Shown here: positions 16,030 through 24,965 of the stretch, in pieces
Layout of the letters: each line of letters begins with the position of its first letter
How positions within the stretch are numbered: position 1 is the first letter of the stretch
Source of the DNA: Muribaculaceae bacterium
GTDB lineage: Bacteria; Bacteroidota; Bacteroidia; Bacteroidales; Muribaculaceae
DNA: 52,373 nucleotides
Assembly: GCA_009775265.1 (NCBI GenBank)
Contig: VSPG01000012.1
Coordinates: forward strand, 1-52,373
Reading direction: 5' to 3'
The notes under the pieces: model-generated
What the model saw: the letters and a program-made list of their open reading frames with translations, nothing else
Told to the model about the DNA's origin: nothing
Database searches by the model: none
Translations under genes and position numbers: made by a program

Positions 16030-17325
16030 ATGAAAATGGAAAACATCCTGCATGACACGTGGGACCGCGAACATCTCTGGCATCCCTATACTTCAACCAT
16101 CGACCCGTTGCCGACCTACAAAGTGGATTCTGCTCACGGGGCAACAATAAAACTTGCCGACGGAACCGAGCTTATCGACGGCATGTCGTCGTGGTGGTGT
16201 GCATGCCACGGCTATAACCATCCGAGGCTGAACGCAGCCGTGGAGCGCCAGCTGCACGACATGAGCCATGTGATGTTCGGCGGCTTTACGCATGACCCGG
16301 CCATACGTCTCGGCAAAATGCTGCTCGAAATGGCACCGGACACGATGCACAACATATTTTATGCCGATTCCGGCTCCGTGGCCGTGGAAGTGGCCATGAA
16401 AATGGCGGTACAGGCAGCCATAAGCAAAAGCGGAGACCACAGACGCACCAATTTCGTGACCATCCGCTCCGGCTACCATGGCGACACATGGAACGCCATG
16501 AGCGTGTGCGACCCGGTCACGGGCATGCATCAGGCATTCGGCAGCGCACTGTCTGTGCGCTTTTTCGTTCCACAGCCGCGCTCACGCTTCGGAGGCGAGT
16601 GGCATGAAAGCGACATTATCCCACTGCGACAAATACTTGACGAGCACACCGCAGAAATTGCGGCACTGATTCTTGAGCCCATCGTGCAGGGTGCGGGCGG
16701 AATGTGGTTCTACCATCCAGAATATCTGCGACAGGCTGTAGCCATGTGCCGCGAACGCGGAATATACGTAATTTTCGATGAAATAGCCACAGGATTCTGG
16801 CGTACAGGACGATGCTTTGCCTGGGAACATGCCGGCGTACAACCCGACATCATGTGTGTGGGCAAGGGACTAACCGGAGGCTACATGACCATGAGCGCCG
16901 TGCTGACAACCGCAGAAGTGGCCGACACAATATCGCGCGGGGAGGCCGGGGTGATGATGCACGGCCCAACGTTTATGGCAAATCCGCTTGCATGTGCCGT
17001 AGCCGCCGAATCTCTGCAGATTATGCGCGAACAGGACATGGGCGCCGTCGTCGAACGAATGGAACGCAACATGCGTCAATGGCTCGCCCCCGCGGCGAGC
17101 CTGCGCGGCGTGGCCGACGTGCGTGTGCTCGGCAGCATAGGAGTGGTGGAGACAGAAAAGCCGGTAGACGTCGGCCGTTTTCAGCGTAAATGCGTAGACA
17201 AAGGCGTATGGATAAGACCATTCGGCAGAAACGTCTACATTATGCCACCTTATATAATTGACGACGCCCGTCTGAAACGTCTCTGCGAGGCGCTGATAGA
17301 ACTTGTGAAAGAAGAAGCATCCTGA
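16030..17325 (+). CDS. bioA: Adenosylmethionine-8-amino-7-oxononanoate aminotransferase (BioA)
   Basis: A 431-residue class III PLP aminotransferase that turns KAPA into DAPA, using S-adenosylmethionine as amino donor. Visible motifs: the substrate loop HPYTS (residues about 18-22), DGMSSWWCACHGYNHP, the PLP-phosphate region YADSGSVAVEVAMKMA, the DEI motif IYVIFDEIATGFWRTG and the PLP lysine Lys279 in VGKGLTGGYMTMSA. The start may instead be the in-frame ATG at 16036. First gene of bioA-bioF-bioGC-bioD; bioF follows after 5 nt. The promoter with its palindrome lies directly on the start codon. Confidence 0.97.
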   Translation: MKMENILHDTWDREHLWHPYTSTIDPLPTYKVDSAHGATIKLADGTELIDGMSSWWCACHGYNHPRLNAAVERQLHDMSHVMFGGFTHDPAIRLGKMLLEMAPDTMHNIFYADSGSVAVEVAMKMAVQAAISKSGDHRRTNFVTIRSGYHGDTWNAMSVCDPVTGMHQAFGSALSVRFFVPQPRSRFGGEWHESDIIPLRQILDEHTAEIAALILEPIVQGAGGMWFYHPEYLRQAVAMCRERGIYVIFDEIATGFWRTGRCFAWEHAGVQPDIMCVGKGLTGGYMTMSAVLTTAEVADTISRGEAGVMMHGPTFMANPLACAVAAESLQIMREQDMGAVVERMERNMRQWLAPAASLRGVADVRVLGSIGVVETEKPVDVGRFQRKCVDKGVWIRPFGRNVYIMPPYIIDDARLKRLCEALIELVKEEAS

Positions 17326-17330
17326 CAGAC

Positions 17331-18458
17331 ATGTACATAGACGAGACTTTATCCAGGCTGCAGGCCGAAGGAAACATGCGCCGGCTACCGCCTGACAGCA
17401 GAGACTCCGCATGCCTTGACCTTTCAGGCAATGACTATTTAGGCATTGCGCTGCGCGACGACCTGCGCTGTGAATTTCTTGCCGAAGCCGCCGAGCACCA
17501 TTATTCCATGACGGCATCCGCTTCGCGCCTGCTTGCTTCGCGCCAGACAGAATTCGAAAGTCTCGAAAAAGTCATTTCGGATGCATACGGCCGCCCTACC
17601 CTGCTTTTCAACAGCGGATACCATGCAAACACCGGCATGATAGCGGCTCTTTCAGCCGACAAGCACACACTTGTTGTGGCCGACAAACTCGTGCATGCGA
17701 GCATAATCGACGGCATGCGCCTCGGCGGAGCGCCGATAGCGCGCTTCCGCCACAACGACTACACGCATCTGCGCCACATCCTCGCCACAAAAGCAGGCGG
17801 TTTCCGCTCTGTGCTGATAGTGGCAGAAAGCATCTACAGCATGGACGGCGACCGCGCCGACCTCCATGCTCTCGTCGAAGCCAAGGAGTCGACACCCGGC
17901 GCCATGCTGTATGTGGATGAAGCCCACGCCGTAGGAGCCATTGGGCCTTGCGGGCTCGGACTCGTGCAACAGGAGGGATTGGGTAGCAAAGTAGACATCG
18001 TAGTGGGCACTATGGGGAAGGCTCTCGGCGGAAGCGGAGCATACGGAGTAATGGACAAAAGGCTGAAAAACTTCATGGTAAACAAAGCCAGAAGCCTTAT
18101 ATTCTCCACGGCTCTGCCGCCTATATGCGCGGCATGGAACCGTTTTGTTTTCGAGCGTATGCAAGGCATGGACAATGAGCGCAGTCGTCTCGCACAGCTT
18201 TCCCATGCGCTTTACGACATTCTCGGCCTCGAAGGCGAACCAAGCCACATAGCTCCGCTGATTGCGGGCTCGCCCGAACGTGCGCTCGCAATATCGGCAG
18301 AACTTGAAAATCTGGGATTCCATGTGCTGCCCATACGCACTCCCACCGTGCCTCCCGGAACCGACCGCCTGCGCTTCTCGCTATGTGCCTCTTACACCCG
18401 CGAACAGCTCACACCTCTCAGAGACTGCATCAACGCACTGAAAAAAGGATTGAAATGA
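17331..18458 (+). CDS. bioF: 8-amino-7-oxononanoate synthase (BioF)
   Basis: A 375-residue alpha-oxoamine synthase, PLP-dependent, which joins pimeloyl thioester and alanine to form KAPA. Motifs: SGNDYLGIA (residues 32-40), YVDEAHAVGAIGPCGLG with the PLP-ring Asp and His, and Lys230 in VGTMGKALGGSGAYG as the PLP lysine. Its stop overlaps the next ATG in ATGA at 18455-18458. KBL is a close relative, but the position between bioA and bioGC settles the assignment. Confidence 0.95.
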   Translation: MYIDETLSRLQAEGNMRRLPPDSRDSACLDLSGNDYLGIALRDDLRCEFLAEAAEHHYSMTASASRLLASRQTEFESLEKVISDAYGRPTLLFNSGYHANTGMIAALSADKHTLVVADKLVHASIIDGMRLGGAPIARFRHNDYTHLRHILATKAGGFRSVLIVAESIYSMDGDRADLHALVEAKESTPGAMLYVDEAHAVGAIGPCGLGLVQQEGLGSKVDIVVGTMGKALGGSGAYGVMDKRLKNFMVNKARSLIFSTALPPICAAWNRFVFERMQGMDNERSRLAQLSHALYDILGLEGEPSHIAPLIAGSPERALAISAELENLGFHVLPIRTPTVPPGTDRLRFSLCASYTREQLTPLRDCINALKKGLK

Positions 18459-19843
18459 AGCATGCTTTCATACAACACAACGGCGAAAAACGCCTCATTG
18501 TCATATTTGCCGGATGGGGTATGGATCAGCGCCCGTTCCTCGGTCTCGAACGCCCCGGCTATGACATCATGGCCGTATGGGACTACCGCACGCTCGATTT
18601 CGACCCATCATGGACAGAGGGCTACGAAGAAGTGTGCGTGCTTGCATGGTCGATGGGAGTGCAGGCGGCTCAACTGTGCCACAACGCAATAGCCGGAAAA
18701 GTCACGGCACGCATAGCTGTGGGAGGCACACAGCGCCCGGTAGACGATGAGTGCGGAATACCCCACGAAATATTCAGCCGGACGCTTGACGGACTTGACG
18801 AACGCTCGCTCGATCGCTTCATGCGACGCATGTGCGGAGGTGCAAAAGCTTATGCCGGATTTGAAGCGCGACGTCCCGAGCGCGACATCGACGGACTGCG
18901 CCACGAGCTCCGCGCCATAGGCGAACGGTGCGCGGACGACACATGCGCCCCGCGCTTCGACCACTATCTGCTTACAGCACGAGATGCCATATTTCCGCCA
19001 GAAAACCAGCGTCGGGCTTTCTGCGGCACGGACATTGTGGAATGTGATAGTCCGCACCTGCCTGATTTCCAACACATCCTCGACAATTATTTCATAGACA
19101 AAAGTCTCGTATCCGAACGTTTCGGCAGAGCAAGCGAATCCTACGACGCCAATGCCGAGGCTCAGGCACTGATTGCCGATTACATGGCCAACCTGCTGCG
19201 TGACACCGACAGCCGGGCAATTCTGTCGCGCAAAGATGCCGATGTTCTCGAGGTTGGTTGCGGCACCGGTCTTTTGTCGCGGCGCATCGCTGCAATGAAG
19301 CCATCCGCACGGCTTACATACCACGACATCTCACCCGTCGCCCCACAGGGAATAGACGCCCGCACCTACAAATGCTGCGACGCCGAAACATCCATGCTCA
19401 CACAACCCGCGAAAAGCCTCGACATGATAATCTCAGCATCGACAATGCAGTGGTTCAACTCGCCGGAACGCTTCGTGGAAAGATCTATCAAAGCCCTGCG
19501 CCCCGGAGGCATACTGGCCGTATCCACTTTCGGACGCGGCAACATGCCTGAAACGGCAGAAGCATCGGGAGTGGGCCTGCACTTGTGCGGCGCAGACATA
19601 TGGCGTGAAGCCGTGGCCGCAATGCCGGACGCGGAGATAATGCAGATTTCCACCCTTAGCATGCAATGCCGCTTCGACACTGCGATAGATGCGCTGCGTC
19701 ACATAAGCCTGACAGGAGTCAACGCCATTTCACGAAGCGGAGGCAACGCACGCAGCATTGCAGGACGCATGCTACCCGACGAAAACGGACAATACACCAT
19801 AACTTACGAACCGCTGTTCATACTTTTAAGAAAAAAGCCGTGA
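18455..19843 (+). CDS. Bifunctional BioG esterase / BioC malonyl-ACP methyltransferase fusion
   Basis: A 462-residue fusion of two steps of pimeloyl-ACP synthesis. Residues 1-about 210 are a BioG (DUF452) alpha/beta hydrolase: FAGWGMDQRPF near the N-terminus, the nucleophile elbow with Ser66 in LAWSMGVQAA, likely Asp177 and His201 (CDSPHLPDFQ). Residues from about 214 form a BioC methyltransferase: SERFGRASESYDANA, the SAM loop VLEVGCGTGLLSRRI at about 264-278, and ASTMQWFNSPERF. BioC caps malonyl-ACP with a methyl group so that it can be elongated; BioG removes it from pimeloyl-ACP methyl ester. Having both ends of the cycle in one chain is interesting. Overlaps of 4 nt with both neighbours. 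Confidence 0.93.
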   Translation: MKHAFIQHNGEKRLIVIFAGWGMDQRPFLGLERPGYDIMAVWDYRTLDFDPSWTEGYEEVCVLAWSMGVQAAQLCHNAIAGKVTARIAVGGTQRPVDDECGIPHEIFSRTLDGLDERSLDRFMRRMCGGAKAYAGFEARRPERDIDGLRHELRAIGERCADDTCAPRFDHYLLTARDAIFPPENQRRAFCGTDIVECDSPHLPDFQHILDNYFIDKSLVSERFGRASESYDANAEAQALIADYMANLLRDTDSRAILSRKDADVLEVGCGTGLLSRRIAAMKPSARLTYHDISPVAPQGIDARTYKCCDAETSMLTQPAKSLDMIISASTMQWFNSPERFVERSIKALRPGGILAVSTFGRGNMPETAEASGVGLHLCGADIWREAVAAMPDAEIMQISTLSMQCRFDTAIDALRHISLTGVNAISRSGGNARSIAGRMLPDENGQYTITYEPLFILLRKKP

Positions 19844-20484
19844 AACAATACCGTACCATCTTTATAAGCGGAATAGACACCGATGCCGGAAAAACATACG
19901 CGACAGCGTGGCTTGCCAGCAGGATAGAAGCGGAAAACCGCAGCGTCGTCACTCAAAAATTCATTCAGACCGGATGCACCGACACATCCGAAGACATAGA
20001 GGCACACCGACGCCTGTGCGGCAAAGCACCCCTGCCACAAGATCTTGACGGCACAACAGCCCCTATAATATTCAGCTATCCCGCATCCGCCCAATTGGCC
20101 GCCCGAATCGATGGAAAAGAGATAGACCTCAGTTTAATCGACAAGGCAACGGAAAGGCTGGCGTCCGCCTACGACTGCGTGCTAATCGAAGGCGCCGGCG
20201 GACTGATGGTGCCGATAACCGACGATTTCACAAGTATAGACTATGTGGCGACACGCCGGTTGCCGCTCGTGCTCGTGACTAACGGACGACTGGGCTCCAT
20301 CAACCACACCCTGCTCTCTCTTGAAGCCATAAGCCGACGAAACATAGAACTGGCCGCAGTAATTTATAACCGCCATTTCGACAGCGACCCCGTGATAGCC
20401 GACGACACCCTCGGCTTCATAAGCCGCTATATGGAGCGCCATTTTCCGGATGTGCCACTTCTCGACATGCCGCATATAGACTGA
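19840..20484 (+). CDS. bioD: Dethiobiotin synthetase (BioD)
   Basis: A 214-residue ATP-dependent enzyme that closes the ureido ring of dethiobiotin from DAPA and CO2. The P-loop is GIDTDAGKTYA (residues 11-21) with Lys18 and Thr19; EGAGGLMVPI and TNGRLGSINHTLLSLEA are further family blocks. The start is a GTG at 19840 inside GTGA, overlapping the bioGC stop. An upstream extension in the same frame has no family similarity and lies inside bioGC, so GTG is preferred. Last gene of the cluster; bioB is not in this window. Confidence 0.94.
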   Translation: MKQYRTIFISGIDTDAGKTYATAWLASRIEAENRSVVTQKFIQTGCTDTSEDIEAHRRLCGKAPLPQDLDGTTAPIIFSYPASAQLAARIDGKEIDLSLIDKATERLASAYDCVLIEGAGGLMVPITDDFTSIDYVATRRLPLVLVTNGRLGSINHTLLSLEAISRRNIELAAVIYNRHFDSDPVIADDTLGFISRYMERHFPDVPLLDMPHID

Positions 20485-20540
20485 CACATACGTTTTTTAC
20501 CGCAAGTTTAACGATTTAGAGCTTACTAATAATATCATCT

Positions 20541-20548
20541 TATATTTG
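20541..20548 (+). promoter_or_regulatory. Candidate -7 box upstream of the cobalamin riboswitch
   Basis: TATATTTG matches TAnnTTTG and lies 32 nt before the aptamer, placing transcription start near 20553. No clear -33 element was found. Confidence 0.5.
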
Positions 20549-20579
20549 CACGATTCCACAATAATCGTTAACTTTGCCG

Positions 20580-20745
20580 ATGCAAAGGAAAGGGAACGCG
20601 GTGTGAATCCGCGACAGTACCTGCTGCTGTAAGTCCCCCTATGCCTGCCTTGCGCAGGCACATGCCGCCGCACTCTGCCATTGGGAAAGTCTCTCCCGAG
20701 AAGGCGCGGAAGCATGAGGGACAAGTCAGAAAACCTGCCTTGCAA
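20580..20745 (+). ncRNA. Cobalamin (B12) riboswitch aptamer
   Basis: The conserved 5' core of the cobalamin aptamer is at about 20587-20632 (AAGGAAAGGGAACGCGGTG, AATCCGCGACAGTACC, then CTGCTGCTGTAA). The B12 box AAGTCAGAAAACCTGCC lies at 20723-20739, and the outer helix P1 can form between 20581-20588 and 20737-20743. Variable peripheral helices fill 20640-20720. It precedes btuH-like, btuG and btuB, all B12 uptake genes, so adenosyl- or methylcobalamin should repress them. Confidence 0.95.
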
Positions 20746-20896
20746 CTATTAATTAACAATTTGCCGCCTGCAGGATAAACGGGTAGCAATTAAAACACAG
20801 CCATAACATGCCGCATAGGGATGGGGCAATATAAAGGCAGGATGTTTTGAGTGCGCACGTTCCACAGGCGGACAAAACAAAAAAACTCAAAACATT
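20746..20896 (+). promoter_or_regulatory. Riboswitch expression platform: sequestering hairpin at the start codon
   Basis: ATGTTTTGAGT at 20842-20852 is perfectly complementary to ACTCAAAACAT at 20885-20895, which ends 1 nt before the ATG at 20897. Inside its loop, 20865-20871 can pair with 20764-20770. GGCAGG (20836-20841) and the GTTTT that follows can instead pair with the B12 box bases AAAAC and CTGCC at 20730-20739. The two pairings exclude each other. I infer that ligand holds the B12 box, lets the start-codon hairpin form and blocks translation. There is no U run, so this is translational rather than termination control. Confidence 0.6.
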
Positions 20897-21748
20897 ATGT
20901 TCAAAAAAATCATTTATTTACTTCCGCTTGCAATTATCTCTACCGCATGTAGCGATGAGAATGATGAGCCCGGCTCCAGCTACGAGCTGCGCACACTCAC
21001 TTTTGAGGACACGGATGCCAAATTCAGCCCCTACAGTTTTGCCGACCGCAGCGACATAACCATTGCCGACTGGAGCGACCTGATAGACGATGTACAATAC
21101 AACGGCGTATTGCTCTACAACGACAACAATCCCACAAACTACGCATGGATCGACGGCGGCAATACCGAACTGAGCAGCGGCATAGTGGACGGCGGAGCAT
21201 ACTGGAACGGCGGCCATGCCGTGTCGAACTATTTCCTTTCCGACCTCACGAACATAGACTACATGCAGCAGCTCTCCGTAGCAACCGGCCGTGAAGGCGC
21301 TGCAGGCCACAACGGCTCAAGCAACTTCTGCGTGCACAACGGCTATGTGGACGGCGAATCGTACAAGGACAAGCTCCCCGCACTCAGTTTTAACGACGGC
21401 GTAGCGCGCACCATAGACCACATGTACGTCACCAACACCGCCTATACTTATGCCACCCTCAGCAACGGAAATGCATTCTGCCCCGCAGCCGGCGAAGATT
21501 CATGGCTTAAAATCATAGCCATCGGCTATGACGCCGCAGGCAAAGAAAGCGGCCGCGCCGAATTCAAGCTGTGCGAAGGCAAGAAAATCGTGAGCGACTG
21601 GACTAAATTTGAACTCAGCAGCCTCAAGGAAGTCGTAAAGGTGGAATTCAACATCGACGGAAGTAAAGACCTCCGCGGCGAATACGGACTGAACGTACCC
21701 GCATACTTCGCCTACGATGATGTGGCCGTACGCTTTCCGAAGAAATAA
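20897..21748 (+). CDS. DUF4465 surface lipoprotein, BtuH-like B12-binding protein
   Basis: A 283-residue lipoprotein. The signal peptide ends in the lipobox STAC with Cys18, followed at once by SDENDE, an acidic sequence of the kind that sends Bacteroidetes lipoproteins to the cell surface. The mature chain matches the DUF4465 family (WNGGHAVSNYFLSDLTN, FCVHNGYVDG, ITNT-like VTNTAYTYATLSNGNAF, DSWLKIIAIGYDAAGKESG). Members next to btuB in gut Bacteroides have been described as the BtuH B12-binding proteins. It is first in the riboswitch operon and 7 nt before btuG, which supports capture of corrinoids outside the cell. Confidence 0.88.
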   Translation: MFKKIIYLLPLAIISTACSDENDEPGSSYELRTLTFEDTDAKFSPYSFADRSDITIADWSDLIDDVQYNGVLLYNDNNPTNYAWIDGGNTELSSGIVDGGAYWNGGHAVSNYFLSDLTNIDYMQQLSVATGREGAAGHNGSSNFCVHNGYVDGESYKDKLPALSFNDGVARTIDHMYVTNTAYTYATLSNGNAFCPAAGEDSWLKIIAIGYDAAGKESGRAEFKLCEGKKIVSDWTKFELSSLKEVVKVEFNIDGSKDLRGEYGLNVPAYFAYDDVAVRFPKK

Positions 21749-21755
21749 CGCCTGA

Positions 21756-22820
21756 ATGGGCATAGAACGCTTCTTTTCTGCAATCCTGCTTTGTGCAGCC
21801 TTAACGGGCTGCATGAAGTGGGATTATAGCGATTCCGAAGACCTAAAAGCCTCCGGAAAAGGTCTTTTCATCACCTGCGAGGGCAACTTCCAATACGGCA
21901 ACGCCACCCTCAGCTACTACGACCCCGACGGTGGCAAAGTGCAAAACGAAGTGTTTTACCGTGCCAACGGCATGAAACTCGGCGACGTGGCACAGTCAAT
22001 GGCTATATTCGGCGGACGGGGCTGGATAGCCGTAAACAGCAGCCACGTGGTGTTTGCCATCGACCCTGACAATTTCAGGGAAACAGGGCGAATAGAAAAC
22101 CTACCCTCGCCGCGCTATATCCATTTCATAAACGACCGTAAAGCCTACGTGACCCAGCTCTGGGACAACCGCATATTCATCATCGACCCGCAGAGATACG
22201 AAACCACAGGCCACATAACTGTCCCGGGAATGTCGGCTGAATCAGGTTCCACCGAGCAGATGGTGCAGTCCGGCGACTATGTGTACTGCAACTGCTGGAG
22301 CTATCAAAGAAATATAATAAAAATCGATACGCGCACCGACCGCGTTGTGGCCACGCTCGACGTGGGTGTCCAGCCACGCTCCATTGCCCTTGACAAATAC
22401 GGCAAGCTCTGGGTGCTGACCGACGGAGGATTTTACGGTAATCCCGCCGGACATGAGCGCCCGTCGCTTGCATGCATAGACACAGAGCGCTTCGAGATAG
22501 AACGGCGTTTCCGCTTCGATATTGACGATGCGCCTGCTGCCCTTTCCATAAATGCAACCGCCGATACTTTGTACTGGATAAACCGCCATGTATGGCGCAT
22601 GCCGGTGGAGTCGGCCCAACTGCCTGAACTGCCATTCCTGCGCGAGCCGGAATATGGGAAATTTTACAGCATCACCGTAAGTCCCTATGACAATGACGTG
22701 TATGTGGCCGATGCCATCGACTATCAGCAACAGGCATCAATCGGGCGCTACAGCCCGCAGGGAGAAATAAAAGATGTATTCAGCGTCGGCATAACCCCGG
22801 GGGCTTTCTGTTGGAAATGA
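21756..22820 (+). CDS. btuG: BtuG-type beta-propeller B12-binding lipoprotein
   Basis: A 354-residue lipoprotein with lipobox LTGC (Cys19). The rest is a seven-bladed propeller-like chain with repeated strands ending in D-x-x-x patterns (VFAIDPDNFRETGRI, IFIIDPQRYETTGHI, IIKIDTRTDRVVATLDVG). This matches BtuG, which binds cobalamin very tightly on the surface and hands it to BtuB as a lid over the receptor. Its stop overlaps the btuB ATG (ATGA at 22817-22820), so the two proteins are probably made together, fitting a stable complex. Confidence 0.9.
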   Translation: MGIERFFSAILLCAALTGCMKWDYSDSEDLKASGKGLFITCEGNFQYGNATLSYYDPDGGKVQNEVFYRANGMKLGDVAQSMAIFGGRGWIAVNSSHVVFAIDPDNFRETGRIENLPSPRYIHFINDRKAYVTQLWDNRIFIIDPQRYETTGHITVPGMSAESGSTEQMVQSGDYVYCNCWSYQRNIIKIDTRTDRVVATLDVGVQPRSIALDKYGKLWVLTDGGFYGNPAGHERPSLACIDTERFEIERRFRFDIDDAPAALSINATADTLYWINRHVWRMPVESAQLPELPFLREPEYGKFYSITVSPYDNDVYVADAIDYQQQASIGRYSPQGEIKDVFSVGITPGAFCWK

Positions 22821-24847
22821 AAACTCTAATCGTCTTTGCCGCCGTTTTGGCCGCTACGCCGCATGCCTTTGCCGAACAGCGCGAACTTCGCGAAGTAGTG
22901 GTGAGTGCCCGCCGTCCGCTAAAGGAAACGGGCATAATGAAAACATCGTTCGACTCCACGGCACTCAAAGAAAACATCGCCCTTTCCATCGCCGACGTGC
23001 TGAGTTACAACTCATCGGTATTCGTAAAGAGCTACGGACGCGCCACGCTCTCCACCGTGGCTTTCCGCGGCACGTCGGCAAGCCACACACAGGTGACATG
23101 GAACGGCATGCCAATAGTGAACCCCATGTTGGGGATGACAGATTTTTCCACCATCCCCTCCTATTTCATCGACCGCGCAAGCATGCTGCACGGCAGTTCG
23201 TCGCTGTCAGAAAGCAGCGGCGGCCTCGGCGGTCTTGTCCGACTCGCCACCGCCCCTGTCGACCCTGACGGCCTGAAGATGCAGTATGTGCAGGGAGCCG
23301 GGTCGTTCAGCACATTCGACGAGTTTCTGCGTATTAGCTACGGCACGGAGCACTGGAGGGCAAGCACGCGTGTGGTCTACTCGTCGTCGGCCAACGATTA
23401 CAGCTACATCAACCACGACAAGAAACTGAACATATACGACGAGGACAAGAACATAATAGGACAATACCATCCGCGCGAAAAGAACCGTAGCGGCGCATTC
23501 AAGGATTTCAACGCACTCCAGGAAGTATATTACCGCGACGCCGACAACAGCGCGGGACTGAGTGCATGGTACACGCATTCCGACCGCGAACTGCCCATGC
23601 TCACAACCGACTACGGCGACGAGGCATCCTTCGACAACCGGCAACGCGAGCAAAGCCTGCGCGCCGCGGCTTCATGGGAACATTTCGCCGAGAAATGGAA
23701 AAGCACCATCCGAGGAGGATACATCTACTCTCAGACAGCCTACGACTACAGCCGCGACGCCGGAGGAGGAAACATGACGGCGATGACCCGCGCGAGAAGC
23801 TACGTCAACAGCCTGTACGGACATGCCGAAGGAGAATACACTCCCGTTCGAAACCTTAACTTAAGCATATCCCTCTCCGCACGCCAGCATTTTGTGCGCA
23901 GCCACGACAAAAGCCTGAGCACACCGTCCGCACCGGAAAGCCGCACGATAGGCTTCAACGCCAGACGCGCGGAAATATCGGCAGCCGCATCGGCTAAATG
24001 GCGTCCGATAGAGCAGGCAGGCGTATCGGTGCTTGTAAGGCAGGAAGTGGACGGAGGCAAATGGACACCTGTGATGCCGGCCGTCTTCGCCGATGCGATG
24101 CTGTGGCCGGCCATCAATCTGACGGCCCGGGCGTCGATAGCGCGCAACTACCGGTTTCCTTCGCTCAACGACCTTTATTTTATGCCGGGAGGCAACCCCG
24201 ACCTGCGTCCGGAACACGGATTCAGCTACGATGCCGGACTGGAATTCAAAACCGGACGTCAAGACTACTACACAATCGGTGCAAGCGCAGGATGGTTTGA
24301 CTCGTACATCGACGACTGGATAATGTGGCTGCCCACACCTAAAGGATTCTTTTCGCCGCGCAACGTCATGAGCGTGCACGCTTATGGGATAGAAACGAGA
24401 GCCGATCTCGGCATTCGCCCGGCAAAAGGATGGCTCATAGACGCCGGAGCCTCTTTTTCATGGACCCCCTCAATCAACGCCGGGGAACCGGTATCGGCCG
24501 CCGACAAGTCGCCCGGCAAGCAATTGCCTTACGTGCCGAAGCGAAGCGCTTCGGCTACGCTGCGTGTCAGCCACTGCGGGTGGTCATTCCTCTACAAATG
24601 GTGCCATTACTCGCAACGCTACACTATGTCGAGCAACGACGCCACCCTCACCGGGCATCTGCCTCCATACTATATGAGCAACATAGAGTTAGAGAAAAAC
24701 ATAGACCTGCGTTTTGCCGGGCTGTCTCTGAAACTGGCCGTCAACAATTTGTTCAACGAAGATTATCTTTCTGTGCTCTCACGCCCCATGCCCGGCATAA
24801 ATTTCGAGTTTTTCGTAGGCATCACGCCACGTCTGGGCAAGCGCTGA
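22817..24847 (+). CDS. btuB: TonB-dependent cobalamin receptor BtuB
   Basis: A 676-residue outer-membrane receptor. A signal peptide ends near AFAEQ. The TonB box is probably in REVVVSARRPLKE, followed by the plug domain (SIADVLSYNSSVFVKSYGRATLSTVAFRGTSASHTQVTWNG, which holds typical plug motifs) and a 22-strand-type barrel closing with NLFNEDYLSVLSRPMPGINFEFFVGI. The short plug and length are those of BtuB-type rather than SusC-type receptors. It should import B12 with energy from TonB. A start at 22811 (TTG) was set aside in favour of the ATG that overlaps btuG. Inner-membrane transporter genes btuCDF are not nearby. Confidence 0.93.
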   Translation: MKTLIVFAAVLAATPHAFAEQRELREVVVSARRPLKETGIMKTSFDSTALKENIALSIADVLSYNSSVFVKSYGRATLSTVAFRGTSASHTQVTWNGMPIVNPMLGMTDFSTIPSYFIDRASMLHGSSSLSESSGGLGGLVRLATAPVDPDGLKMQYVQGAGSFSTFDEFLRISYGTEHWRASTRVVYSSSANDYSYINHDKKLNIYDEDKNIIGQYHPREKNRSGAFKDFNALQEVYYRDADNSAGLSAWYTHSDRELPMLTTDYGDEASFDNRQREQSLRAAASWEHFAEKWKSTIRGGYIYSQTAYDYSRDAGGGNMTAMTRARSYVNSLYGHAEGEYTPVRNLNLSISLSARQHFVRSHDKSLSTPSAPESRTIGFNARRAEISAAASAKWRPIEQAGVSVLVRQEVDGGKWTPVMPAVFADAMLWPAINLTARASIARNYRFPSLNDLYFMPGGNPDLRPEHGFSYDAGLEFKTGRQDYYTIGASAGWFDSYIDDWIMWLPTPKGFFSPRNVMSVHAYGIETRADLGIRPAKGWLIDAGASFSWTPSINAGEPVSAADKSPGKQLPYVPKRSASATLRVSHCGWSFLYKWCHYSQRYTMSSNDATLTGHLPPYYMSNIELEKNIDLRFAGLSLKLAVNNLFNEDYLSVLSRPMPGINFEFFVGITPRLGKR

Positions 24848-24948
24848 CATGACGCAAAGCCCTGTGTGAACTATCGGTAACGAGATTTGTTATAGTATTG
24901 GCATTGCGAAAAGCGACATTTTGTCAGCCGAAGTCCAAGCTCAGCTAT

Positions 24949-24965
24949 TTGGCACGGAATGTGCA
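24949..24965 (+). promoter_or_regulatory. Candidate sigma-54 (-24/-12) promoter upstream of groESL
   Basis: TTGGCACG at 24949-24956 is an exact -24 element, and GTGCA at 24961-24965 matches the -12 element TTGCA but for one base. The GG and GC doublets are exactly 12 nt apart, as RpoN requires. Transcription would start near 24975, about 39 nt before groES. A small inverted repeat, GACA-TTT-TGTC at 24915-24925, lies just upstream. Promoter use by RpoN here is inferred from sequence only. Confidence 0.6.
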
